Assembly (NCBI GenBank): GCA_034420775.1 | Contig: DAOUKZ010000033.1 | Location: 1 to 8,670 of the forward strand | Source: DAOUKH01 sp034420775 | GTDB lineage: Bacteria > Chloroflexota > Dehalococcoidia > SHYB01 | Length of the DNA: 8,670 nt | Direction: 5' to 3' | Shown here: positions 1 through 6,426 of the stretch, in pieces | Layout of the letters: each line of letters opens with the position of its first letter | Numbering within the stretch: position 1 is the first letter of the stretch | The notes under the pieces: model-generated | What the model saw: only the letters and a program-made list of their open reading frames with translations | Told to the model about the DNA's origin: nothing | Database searches by the model: none | Program-made: the position numbers and the translations under genes

Positions 1-120
1 GACTCGAACACCCACGCGTTCGCGCAGGCGAACGTGCGGTCGGACGACCTCGGACGCTATCGCACGCAGCCCATCGAGACCTACGTGCGCGACCACGAGA
101 ACATCTGGTTCGAAAACTAG
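1..120 (+). CDS. C-terminal fragment of an unidentified protein
   Basis: An open frame runs from the left edge to a TAG at 118-120 and encodes the last 39 residues of a protein, ending in ENIWFEN. The fragment is hydrophilic and rich in Asp, Arg and Asn, with no transmembrane segment or motif I can assign to a family. It lies 20 nt before SDR-1 on the same strand, so it is probably the preceding gene of the same operon. The frame is supported only by being open to the edge, by its amino-acid composition and by the tight spacing to the next good start. A C-terminal tail of a catabolic enzyme would fit the neighbourhood, but I do not name one. Confidence 0.6.
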   Translation, partial: DSNTHAFAQANVRSDDLGRYRTQPIETYVRDHENIWFEN

Positions 121-140
121 TCACTCAGCAGGGAGTCACC

Positions 141-953
141 ATGTCCATTCTTGACCGGTTCTCACTCGGCGGCCGCGTAGCGGTCGTCTCTGGGCCGGGC
201 CAAGGCATCGGCCGGGCCATCGCCCTGGCGATGGCCGAGGCCGGTGCGGACGTGGTCCTCGCCGGAATTAACGTCGAGAACCCCTCCGCCAGCCAGGAGG
301 AGCTCGCCGAGGCGGTGGCCCAGATCGAGGAACGGGGCCGCCGCGCCCTCCCCGTCACGGTGGACATGCGCGACGCGGAGGGCGTCCAAGGTCTCGTCGC
401 CCAGGCCGTCGAGGCCTTCGGCAAGATCGACGTGATGGTGAACAACGTCGGCGGTACCGGACTCGAACCCACGCTCGGGCTCAGCGAAGAGACGTGGAAC
501 CTCGGCATCGAGACGAACCTCACCACGACGTTTATGGGATGCCGCTACATCGGCGCCCATATGGCGGAGCGCGGGTCGGGCGCCATCGTCAACATCTCCT
601 CGATGGACGGGCGCCGCCCCGCGCTGCACCGCGCCGCCTACGGAGCCGGCAAGGCGGGAGTGATCAGCCTGACCGAGACGGCAGCCGAGGAGCTCGGCCC
701 CTACGGCATCCGGGTGAACGCCATCGCGCCGACGTGGGTGCTCACCGAGCGCATGGCGCAGCGTTGGAAGGAGGACCCCAGCAAGCCGGCACTGGCCGTG
801 CCCACGATCCCCTTGGGCCGCGGCGCGCGGCCCGACGAGGTCGCCGCGCTGGCCGTCTTCCTCGCCTCCGACGCCTCCTCGTACATCACCGGCCATACCA
901 TCGGCATCACCGGCGGCGCCTTGATCACCGGGACGCCGGAGATGATCGTCTAG
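141..953 (+). CDS. Short-chain dehydrogenase/reductase (SDR-1), canonical active site
   Basis: A 270-residue classical SDR with a Rossmann fold, expected to be a cytosolic NAD(P)-dependent oxidoreductase of a hydroxyl or keto group. The dinucleotide-binding motif is SGPGQGIG at 17-24 (Ser for the usual Thr). NNVGG lies at 101-105, the structural Asn is N126, the catalytic Ser is S154 (S153 adjacent), and YxxxK is Y167/K171. RVNAIAP at 191-197 and the C-terminal ITGHTIGITGG stretch are also typical. No acidic residue is evident after beta-2 (VVLAGIN), so cofactor preference is unclear. GGGAG at 131-135 lies 5 nt before the ATG and supports the start. The next gene, 17 nt downstream, is a paralogue with about half its residues identical. 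In context it probably oxidises a 3-hydroxyacyl-CoA or similar alcohol, but SDR substrates cannot be read from sequence. Confidence 0.93.
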   Translation: MSILDRFSLGGRVAVVSGPGQGIGRAIALAMAEAGADVVLAGINVENPSASQEELAEAVAQIEERGRRALPVTVDMRDAEGVQGLVAQAVEAFGKIDVMVNNVGGTGLEPTLGLSEETWNLGIETNLTTTFMGCRYIGAHMAERGSGAIVNISSMDGRRPALHRAAYGAGKAGVISLTETAAEELGPYGIRVNAIAPTWVLTERMAQRWKEDPSKPALAVPTIPLGRGARPDEVAALAVFLASDASSYITGHTIGITGGALITGTPEMIV

Positions 954-957
954 CGGC

Positions 958-967
958 GAGGGGGAAG
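958..967 (+). promoter_or_regulatory. Ribosome binding site setting the SDR-2 start
   Basis: The purine-rich GAGGGGGAAG ends 3 nt before the ATG at 971, just after the SDR-1 stop. It places the SDR-2 start at 971 although the frame is open back to 494. The protein from 971 aligns with SDR-1 from its first residue. Confidence 0.7.
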
Positions 968-970
968 ACG

Positions 971-1789
971 ATGGGCGTACTCGATCTGTTCAAACTCGAA
1001 GGCAAGACGGCGATCATCACCGGCGCGGGCCAGGGCATCGGACGCGGCATCGCGACCGGCTTCGCCGAGGCCGGGGCGAACGTCGTCCTCGCCGGCGTCA
1101 ACATCAAGACGCCGGAACGGAGCGAAGCCGAGCTGCGCGAGCTCGCCGACGAGCTGTCCGCGCTCGGCGGGCGGGCGCTGCCCGTGGTGACCGAGATGCG
1201 CAACGAGGCCGACGTGGCCGCGCTTGTCGGGCGCGCCGCCGGCGAGTTCGGCGGCGTCGACGTCATGGTCAACAACGTGGGCGGGGGCACCATCCCCACG
1301 CCGCTCTTGAAGCTATCGCCGGAGCACTGGCGGGAGAACGTTCGAGAGAACGTGAATACCACGTTCTTGGGGTGCCGCATCGCCGGAGCGCACATGGCGG
1401 AGCGGGGGTCGGGAACCATTGTGAACCTCGCGGCCATCGCGGGGATCGGCCCCTCCCCCTACTACGCCCACTACGCCGCGGCCAAGGCCGGCGTGATCAG
1501 CATCACGAGGACCTTCGCGGCCGAGCTCGCCCCCGCGGTGAGGGTCAACGCCATCATTCCCTATCTGATTCGGACACCGACCGTCAACGCGGCGATGCAG
1601 GCGGACCCCGTGCTCGAGGCCGAGGCGCTGAGCATGACGCCGCTGGGGCGCTTGGGGACGCCGGTGGAGGTGGCGTCGCTGGCGCTCTTCCTTGCGACCG
1701 ACGCGTCGTCATATGTCACCGGACAGTCGGTGCGGCTCACCGGCGGCGCGCAGCCGGGCAGCAACCTTTCGGTCACCGATCCGAAGTAG
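971..1789 (+). CDS. Short-chain dehydrogenase/reductase paralogue (SDR-2) lacking the catalytic Ser
   Basis: A 272-residue classical-length SDR, about 50% identical to SDR-1 over the first 100 residues without gaps. The cofactor motif TGAGQGIG (17-24), NNVGG (101-105), N127 and YxxxK (Y168/K172) are all present. At the catalytic Ser position, 13 residues before the Tyr, there is Ala (A155), and the preceding residue is also Ala (A154), so both serines of SDR-1 are replaced. The loop before RVNAI is one residue shorter than in SDR-1. The frame is open upstream to 494, inside SDR-1, but the strong Shine-Dalgarno and the alignment fix the start at 971. It may be a regulatory or structural partner of SDR-1 in a heteromer, or an SDR with altered chemistry. 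The fold is certain; the role is inference. Confidence 0.92.
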   Translation: MGVLDLFKLEGKTAIITGAGQGIGRGIATGFAEAGANVVLAGVNIKTPERSEAELRELADELSALGGRALPVVTEMRNEADVAALVGRAAGEFGGVDVMVNNVGGGTIPTPLLKLSPEHWRENVRENVNTTFLGCRIAGAHMAERGSGTIVNLAAIAGIGPSPYYAHYAAAKAGVISITRTFAAELAPAVRVNAIIPYLIRTPTVNAAMQADPVLEAEALSMTPLGRLGTPVEVASLALFLATDASSYVTGQSVRLTGGAQPGSNLSVTDPK

Positions 1790-1814
1790 CCCGCGCATCC
1801 GGGAGACCGACCGT

Positions 1815-2618
1815 ATGGCCCAGGGCATTCGCTACGGCTACGCCGACACCCCGGAGGGGCAGGTCCACTACCGCGAGGCGGGTTCCGGCCCCGCGGTGAT
1901 CCTGCTCCACGAGACACCGCTCTCCGGCGCGACCTACGAGTGGGCGCTTCCGTTCCTGGCCCCGCACGTCAGGGCCATCGCCCCCGACCTCCCCGGTTAC
2001 GGGTCATCGCCGCCGCCGGACGCGCCGATCTCCATCCCCGAGTATGCGCATCGCGTCGGCCTCATCCTCGACGCGCTGGGCCTCGAGCGCGCCGCGGTCG
2101 TCGGCGGGCACACCGGGGCGGCGGTGGCGCTGCAAATCGCCACCGACCTGCCCGACCGTGTTCCTAGCGTGATCGCCATGGGGACGCCCCTGTTCACCAG
2201 GGAGCAGGGCCAAGCCATGATCGAGCGCACCGATCTCGGCTACTACGCCTCCAAGGACGGAAAGCACCTGGAGGCGGCGTGGACGTACATCGCGCGGTTC
2301 CTCGGCGATTCCTCCGACGAGTACTACGACATCGTCACCCGCGCCTTCATCCAGGCGGGCGGCCGCTTCGACTGGGCGTTCAAGGCCATCTTTACCTTCG
2401 ACCTCTACGCCTTGCTGCCCAAGGTCCCCTGCCCTACCCTCTACTTGGTGACCGAAGGCGACTTTCTGCGGAGCAAGAACGAGGAGGCGGTGAGACTCAC
2501 CCCCAAAGGCGAGGGGAAGGTGCTCGACCTGCCACGCGGCGAGCTCTACGCCCGGCACCCGGAGACCTTCCGCGACGAAGCGCTGGCCTACTGGCGAAGG
2601 ACCGGCTACCTCTCCTAG
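1815..2618 (+). CDS. Alpha/beta-hydrolase-fold protein with non-canonical catalytic residues
   Basis: A 267-residue single-domain alpha/beta-hydrolase. Visible are the N-terminal strands, the oxyanion-region HETP at 32-35 (usually HGxP), DLPGYGSS (58-65) and the nucleophile-elbow strand. An ungapped alignment of VVGGHTGAAVAL (95-106) to the family pattern VVGHSMGGAVAL puts His99 at the nucleophile position. A candidate acid is D216. The region before HPETF (248-252), where the catalytic His normally sits, has G242. The usual Ser-His-Asp triad is therefore not visible. The start at 1815 is chosen because GGGAGA (1801-1806) precedes it and the protein begins like family members; the frame is open back to 1692 but that stretch overlaps SDR-2. 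It could be a hydrolase using other chemistry, a lyase, or a non-catalytic protein. Confidence 0.88.
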   Translation: MAQGIRYGYADTPEGQVHYREAGSGPAVILLHETPLSGATYEWALPFLAPHVRAIAPDLPGYGSSPPPDAPISIPEYAHRVGLILDALGLERAAVVGGHTGAAVALQIATDLPDRVPSVIAMGTPLFTREQGQAMIERTDLGYYASKDGKHLEAAWTYIARFLGDSSDEYYDIVTRAFIQAGGRFDWAFKAIFTFDLYALLPKVPCPTLYLVTEGDFLRSKNEEAVRLTPKGEGKVLDLPRGELYARHPETFRDEALAYWRRTGYLS

Positions 2619-2640
2619 CAGCACGGCAACCGGCACGAAC

Positions 2641-3837
2641 ATGACTCCGGCTCAACACGAAGACCGCATCATCACCGACGAGGTGCTCGAACGGGCGCGG
2701 CGGCACATCGGCGCCGCGCTCAAGACGCACGCGCCCTTCCACGAACACGTCACCGCCGACGCCGCCCGGCACTTCGCTCACGGCGGCGGCGACGACAACC
2801 CCCTCTACTGCGACCCCGCCTATGCGGCGGGCGCGCGCTGGGGCGCCGTCATCGCACCGCCGATGTTCTTCCGCAGCACCGGTGTGCCTTCGAAGACGGA
2901 GTGGACGGAGGAAGAGCGCACCTTGGCGCGCGACCCGCTGAGCGGCATCCACTCCTGGTACGCCGGCGACGTGATCCGCTGGCTGCTGCCGATGAAGGCC
3001 GGCGACCAGCTCTTCGAGCGCCGCTTCCTCAAGGACCTCATCGAGAAGTCGAGCTCCTTCGCGGGTCGCACCATCCTCGAGATCTCCCGCCGCGAGTACC
3101 GAAACCAGGACGGCGAGCTCGTCGTCGTCTCCGACCAGATCAACATCCGGGGCGGGCGGCAGAAGAAGTGGGGCGAGCGCAAGAAGTACGCGGCCTACGA
3201 GCGCCACCATTACACGCCGGAAGAGATCGAGCGCATCGACGAGACCTACGCCCAAGAGTCGCGGCGCGGCGACGAACCCCGGTACTGGGAAGACGTCGAG
3301 ACCGGCGACGAGCTGCCGGGGCAGGTCAAGGGCCCGATTACGGTCACCGACATCATGAACTGGAACATGGGCTGGGGGCTCGCCATGCAGTTCCACGGCG
3401 CGCACCGCCTCGCCTACCAGTGGCGGAAGGCGCACCCCCGCGCCTACATGCTCAACGAGTACGGCGTGCCGGACTCCATCGAGGCCGTCCACTGGGACCA
3501 CGAGCTCGCCCGCCGCACCGGCAACCCCCACGCCTACGACTACGGCGGCCAGCGGATCGCCTGGCTGGCGCAGATCATCACCGACTGGATAGGCGACGAC
3601 GGCTGGCTGCTCTCGCTCGACTGCCAGGTGCGCCGCTTCGTCTACCTCGGCGACACCGTGTGGACGAAGGCCACGGTGACCGGCAAGTCAATCAACGACG
3701 GCCAGCGCGAGCTCGACATCGAGGTGCGTGCCGAAGACCAGCGCGGCGAGGTCACCGCGACGGGGCAAGCCGTGGCGCTGCTGCCTTCGAGGGACGGGGG
3801 ACAGGTTGCCCTCCCGCCCAAGATCGACCTCAGCTAG
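2641..3837 (+). CDS. MaoC-family (double hotdog) acyl-CoA dehydratase/hydratase-like protein
   Basis: A 398-residue protein with two hotdog-type regions: an N-terminal MaoC/FAS1-like dehydratase domain (about 10-175) and a second one (about 210-385). The N-terminal motif GDDNPLYCD (50-58) matches the hydratase pattern GDxNPxHxD except that Y56 replaces His. The second half carries HWDHELARR (284-292), AYDYGGQRIAWL (298-309) and TDWIGDDGWL (314-323), which I recall as typical of this long MaoC-like group. Family members add water to, or remove it from, CoA thioesters in the cytosol. The gene starts 22 nt after the hydrolase stop with no clear Shine-Dalgarno, so reinitiation is possible. Its TAG abuts the opposing CoA-transferase stop with no gap. 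Substrate is unknown; a link to beta-oxidation-like chemistry with the SDRs is inferred. Confidence 0.87.
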   Translation: MTPAQHEDRIITDEVLERARRHIGAALKTHAPFHEHVTADAARHFAHGGGDDNPLYCDPAYAAGARWGAVIAPPMFFRSTGVPSKTEWTEEERTLARDPLSGIHSWYAGDVIRWLLPMKAGDQLFERRFLKDLIEKSSSFAGRTILEISRREYRNQDGELVVVSDQINIRGGRQKKWGERKKYAAYERHHYTPEEIERIDETYAQESRRGDEPRYWEDVETGDELPGQVKGPITVTDIMNWNMGWGLAMQFHGAHRLAYQWRKAHPRAYMLNEYGVPDSIEAVHWDHELARRTGNPHAYDYGGQRIAWLAQIITDWIGDDGWLLSLDCQVRRFVYLGDTVWTKATVTGKSINDGQRELDIEVRAEDQRGEVTATGQAVALLPSRDGGQVALPPKIDLS

Positions 3838-3839
3838 CT
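3832..3839. other. Palindrome formed by abutting convergent stop codons
   Basis: The + strand TAG (3835-3837) of the MaoC gene is followed directly by CTA (3838-3840), the reverse complement of the minus-strand CoA-transferase A stop. The 8-bp AGCTAGCT is a perfect palindrome. No intergenic terminator fits here, so the converging transcripts must end inside the opposite gene. Confidence 0.9.
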
Positions 3840-5064
3840 AGACGATCACGCCGCGCTCTTCGAGGTCGCGCAGCTCCCGTGACCCGATACCGAGCAGTTC
3901 GCCGTAGACGTACTCGTCGTCCTCACCGGTCTTGGGCGGGCGGCGGTCGATGCGGCCCGGCGTCCGGCTGAACTTCCACGGCGCGCCCATCATCAGGAGC
4001 GGGTTGCCCACCACGTCCTCAGTCATCTCAAAGACGCCGCGTTCCTGCAGGTGCGGGTCGGCGAGCAGATCATCCGCCGCGTAGGACGCGGTGGCGGGGA
4101 CGCCCGCCGCCTGCAGCTCGGCCATTGCCTCCATCTTGTCGCGCGGGGCCGTCCACGCGGCGATTCCAGCGTCAAGTTCCTCCTGATGCGCGCGGCGCGC
4201 CTCCTCCGTGGCGAAACGGGGGTAGGCCAGCCATTCCGGGCGGTCGAGGGCGGCGCAGAGGGCGCGCCATTCCTCATCCGTGCCCACCGCGATCGAGAGC
4301 CACTGGTCGTGGCCCCGGCAGGGGTAGACCCCGTGCGGCGCCATGTGGGTGTCGCGGTTGCCCATGCGGGGCTGGTCGCGCTTGTTGACTAGGGCGTCGA
4401 GGACGGCCTCGCCGATGAAGCTCGTCATGACCTCGCGGCTAGCGGCGTCGATGTGGGAGCCTTCTCCTGACTGGCGGGCGTGCCAAACCGCGCTGAGCAG
4501 CGAGAAGGAGGCTGCCGTCCCGGAGATCAGGTCGACCGGCAGCCGCAGCTCGACGGGAGGGCCGTCCTCGTAGCCGGTGAGGTAGCCGGGGCCTCCGAGG
4601 GCGGAGAAGGCCTGGGCCAATCCCTTGCCGTGCCGCTCCGGCCCCGTCGCGCCGTGCGCCGACGCCGACAGCAGCACCAAGGCCGGGTTCGTCGCGCGCA
4701 TCTCGTCGTGGGAGAAGCCGAGGCGCTCGAAGACGCCGGCCTGGAAGTTCTCGGCGACTGCGTCGGAGAGGGCGATGATCCGCTTGGCCAGCGCCACCCC
4801 CTCCGGGTGCTTGAGGTTGAGCCGCACGCCCTTCTTGTTCACGTAGAGCTCGTCGAGCGAGAACCAACGCGTGCCCTTCTCGGCCTTCTCAGAATCGCCC
4901 GACGGCCGCACGCCCCGGAAGATCGTGGGGTGCGCCGCCGTCTCCGGCTTGATGACCTCGGCGCCCATGATCGAGCAGAGGAAGGTGCAGTAAGGGCCGA
5001 CGCCGGCCCACGTGAAGTCGACGATGCGCACGCCTTCCAGCGGCTGAGGCAGGGTCTCGCCCAT
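3838..5064 (-). CDS. Family III (CaiB/BaiF-type) CoA-transferase, subunit A
   Basis: A 408-residue protein of normal length for family III CoA-transferases, which move CoA from one thioester to a free carboxylate through an aspartyl intermediate. Typical features are VDFTWAGVGPYC near the N terminus (15-26), GAEVIKPE (34-41), YVNKKGVRLNLKHPEG (74-89), ENFQAGVFERLGF (105-117) and HIDAASRE (204-211). In the conserved PxDxxxG stretch (177-182) D178 occupies the catalytic Asp position. The start is 2 nt after the stop of subunit B (TAG-CG-ATG) with only a weak ribosome site, which suggests translational coupling and a shared complex. Overall similarity to B is low, so they are not recent duplicates. 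The acid activated is unknown; L-carnitine-, benzylsuccinate-, malate- or oxalate-type enzymes all belong here. Confidence 0.93.
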   Translation of the reverse strand: MGETLPQPLEGVRIVDFTWAGVGPYCTFLCSIMGAEVIKPETAAHPTIFRGVRPSGDSEKAEKGTRWFSLDELYVNKKGVRLNLKHPEGVALAKRIIALSDAVAENFQAGVFERLGFSHDEMRATNPALVLLSASAHGATGPERHGKGLAQAFSALGGPGYLTGYEDGPPVELRLPVDLISGTAASFSLLSAVWHARQSGEGSHIDAASREVMTSFIGEAVLDALVNKRDQPRMGNRDTHMAPHGVYPCRGHDQWLSIAVGTDEEWRALCAALDRPEWLAYPRFATEEARRAHQEELDAGIAAWTAPRDKMEAMAELQAAGVPATASYAADDLLADPHLQERGVFEMTEDVVGNPLLMMGAPWKFSRTPGRIDRRPPKTGEDDEYVYGELLGIGSRELRDLEERGVIV

Positions 5065-5066
5065 CG

Positions 5067-6290
5067 CTAGACCGCCCCGCCCGCGCGCAGCGCGGCGATC
5101 TCGTCGCCGCCGTACCCCGCGACCTCGGCCAGCACCTCATCGGTGTGCTCGCCGAGCCTGGGCGCGGACCGGTCGACGGCGTAGGAGTGGCCCGACAGCT
5201 GGAAGGGAAGGCCGGGGATCTTGGTCATCCCCTTGACAGGGTTAGGGCTCGGCGGGTCGGCGAAGAAGCCGCGCTCCTGCTCGTGCTCGACCTCGGGGAG
5301 CTCCGACGGAGCGTAGAAGATGCCGCAGGGGAAGCCGTGCTTCAGCCCCAAGTCGTAGATCTCCCGCTTGGTGCGGTCCTTGGCCCAGGCGAAGAGGTAC
5401 TCGTTGACCTCGGCGCCGTTCTCGGAGCGCCCCTCCTGGGTGGCGAACTTGGGGTCCCGCGCCCACTCGGGGTCGCCGAGCATCCTCATGCAGGCATGCC
5501 AATGGTTCTCGGCGATGTGGAAGAGGACCTCGGCATGGCCGTCCTTGCAGGGGACGCAGCCGCCGTAGGGGATGTCGCGGGTCGCTCTGGTCTCGACGAA
5601 GCCGCTCTGGGCCCACATGCCGATCGCGATGCGGGCGAGCGTGGCATGGGCCTCCTGCTTCGACATGTCGATGTGCTGGCCCCGGCCCGAGGCGGCGCGG
5701 CCGAAGATGCCGATGATCGCTGCCGAGGCCGCGGTCACGCCGCAGTAGTACTCGCCGACGTAGGCGCCGGTCTTCACCGGCTCGCGGTCGGGGAACGTCC
5801 GCTGCGCCAGGCCCGGCGGCATGAGCCAACCCTCGCCGCCGGCGTGGATCGTGTTGAGGTTGTAGGCCTTCCAGTCGCGGTGCGGTCCGACCTGACCGAA
5901 GGGCGTGATCGACAGCATGATGAGGCCGGGGTTGATGCGCTCCAGAGCGTCGTAGCCCAGGCCCATGGCATCGAGGGTTCCCGGCGGCGTGTCCTCGATC
6001 AGCAGGTCGCTCGACCCCACCAGGCGGCTGAAGACCTCGCGCCCGGCCTTGTCCTGAAGGTTCAGCGTCATGCCTCGCTTGTTCACGTTGACGTAGTGGT
6101 GGACGAGGCTCAGCTCCGGATCGGGGAGGTCGCTGGGGAAGGGGCCGCGGCGGCGGGCGATATCGCCCTGGGGCGGCTCGATCTTGATCACGTCGGCGCC
6201 GACGTCGGCGAGCAGCTTGCCGCAGAAGGGCCCCGCCACCAGCGAGGTGTAGTCGAGGACTCGGAGTCCGTTCAGGAAGGGGATGCTCAT
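5067..6290 (-). CDS. Family III CoA-transferase, subunit B, Glu at the catalytic Asp position
   Basis: A 407-residue CaiB/BaiF-like protein beginning MSIPFLNGLRVLDYTSLVAGPF, with GADVIKIE (31-38), VNKRGMTLNLQD (69-80), PPGTLDAMGLGYDAL (102-116), INPGL (119-123) and GQHIDMSKQEA (204-214). In KTGAYVGEYYCG (173-184), aligned with the catalytic stretch of subunit A, the nucleophilic Asp is E180 (codon GAG on the minus strand, 5751-5753). The frame is open to 6407, but the extra 39 residues are Arg/Pro/Ala-rich and unlike the family, so 6290 is preferred despite a poor Shine-Dalgarno. It is the first gene of a two-gene minus-strand operon. It may be a non-catalytic or substrate-binding partner of A, or may act with Glu. 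Paired subunits are known in BbsEF and SmtAB. Confidence 0.92.
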   Translation of the reverse strand: MSIPFLNGLRVLDYTSLVAGPFCGKLLADVGADVIKIEPPQGDIARRRGPFPSDLPDPELSLVHHYVNVNKRGMTLNLQDKAGREVFSRLVGSSDLLIEDTPPGTLDAMGLGYDALERINPGLIMLSITPFGQVGPHRDWKAYNLNTIHAGGEGWLMPPGLAQRTFPDREPVKTGAYVGEYYCGVTAASAAIIGIFGRAASGRGQHIDMSKQEAHATLARIAIGMWAQSGFVETRATRDIPYGGCVPCKDGHAEVLFHIAENHWHACMRMLGDPEWARDPKFATQEGRSENGAEVNEYLFAWAKDRTKREIYDLGLKHGFPCGIFYAPSELPEVEHEQERGFFADPPSPNPVKGMTKIPGLPFQLSGHSYAVDRSAPRLGEHTDEVLAEVAGYGGDEIAALRAGGAV

Positions 6291-6322
6291 CGTCGGGGGG
6301 TGCCGGCGGCGCCGTCGGAGCG

Positions 6323-6331
6323 ATGATAGCA
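6323..6331 (-). promoter_or_regulatory. Candidate extended -10 promoter for the CoA-transferase pair
   Basis: On the minus strand this reads TGCTATCAT: a TGn extension followed by TATCAT, 5 of 6 matches to the sigma-70 -10 consensus. No convincing -35 lies 17 bp upstream. It would give a leader of roughly 25 nt before the ATG at 6290, consistent with the weak ribosome site there. Proposed from consensus only. Confidence 0.4.
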
Positions 6332-6338
6332 CGCTCAT

Positions 6339-6367
6339 TTGACCTGGGGCGGGGGCGTTGCTAGGCT
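6339..6367 (+). promoter_or_regulatory. Candidate sigma-70 promoter for the M24 gene
   Basis: TTGACC (6339-6344) and TAGGCT (6362-6367) are separated by 17 bp, and the second box is preceded by TGC, an extended -10 feature. The -35 is a 5-of-6 match and the -10 a weak 3-of-6. It overlaps the upstream side of the opposing minus-strand candidate promoter, so the two transcription units may compete or share an operator. Confidence 0.4.
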
Positions 6368-6426
6368 TCGCGGACGATGGGGCGGCGGAGTCTGCCCCGA
6401 CCACCAAACGCTAAAGGAAGACTTCC

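Noticed and set aside
494..970. Upstream extension of SDR-2 to an in-frame ATG at 494
   Set aside because: The extension overlaps SDR-1, is Arg/His-rich and non-family, and a strong ribosome site plus alignment with SDR-1 fix the start at 971.
1692..1814. Upstream extension of the alpha/beta-hydrolase
   Set aside because: It overlaps the SDR-2 coding end in another frame, and GGGAGA precedes the ATG at 1815, where the protein begins like its family.
2497..3531. 344-codon minus-strand open frame opposite the MaoC gene
   Set aside because: Its Val/Leu/Ala/Arg-rich translation has no recognisable motif and lies opposite a clear gene; long antisense frames are common at this G+C.
5145..6326. 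393-codon + strand open frame opposite CoA-transferase B
   Set aside because: It is a high-G+C shadow of a well-supported gene, with low-complexity composition and no family features.
6291..6407. 39-residue N-terminal extension of CoA-transferase B
   Set aside because: The extra residues are Arg/Pro/Ala-rich with no family similarity and cross the divergent promoter region; the family N terminus begins at MSIPFLNGLRVLDY.
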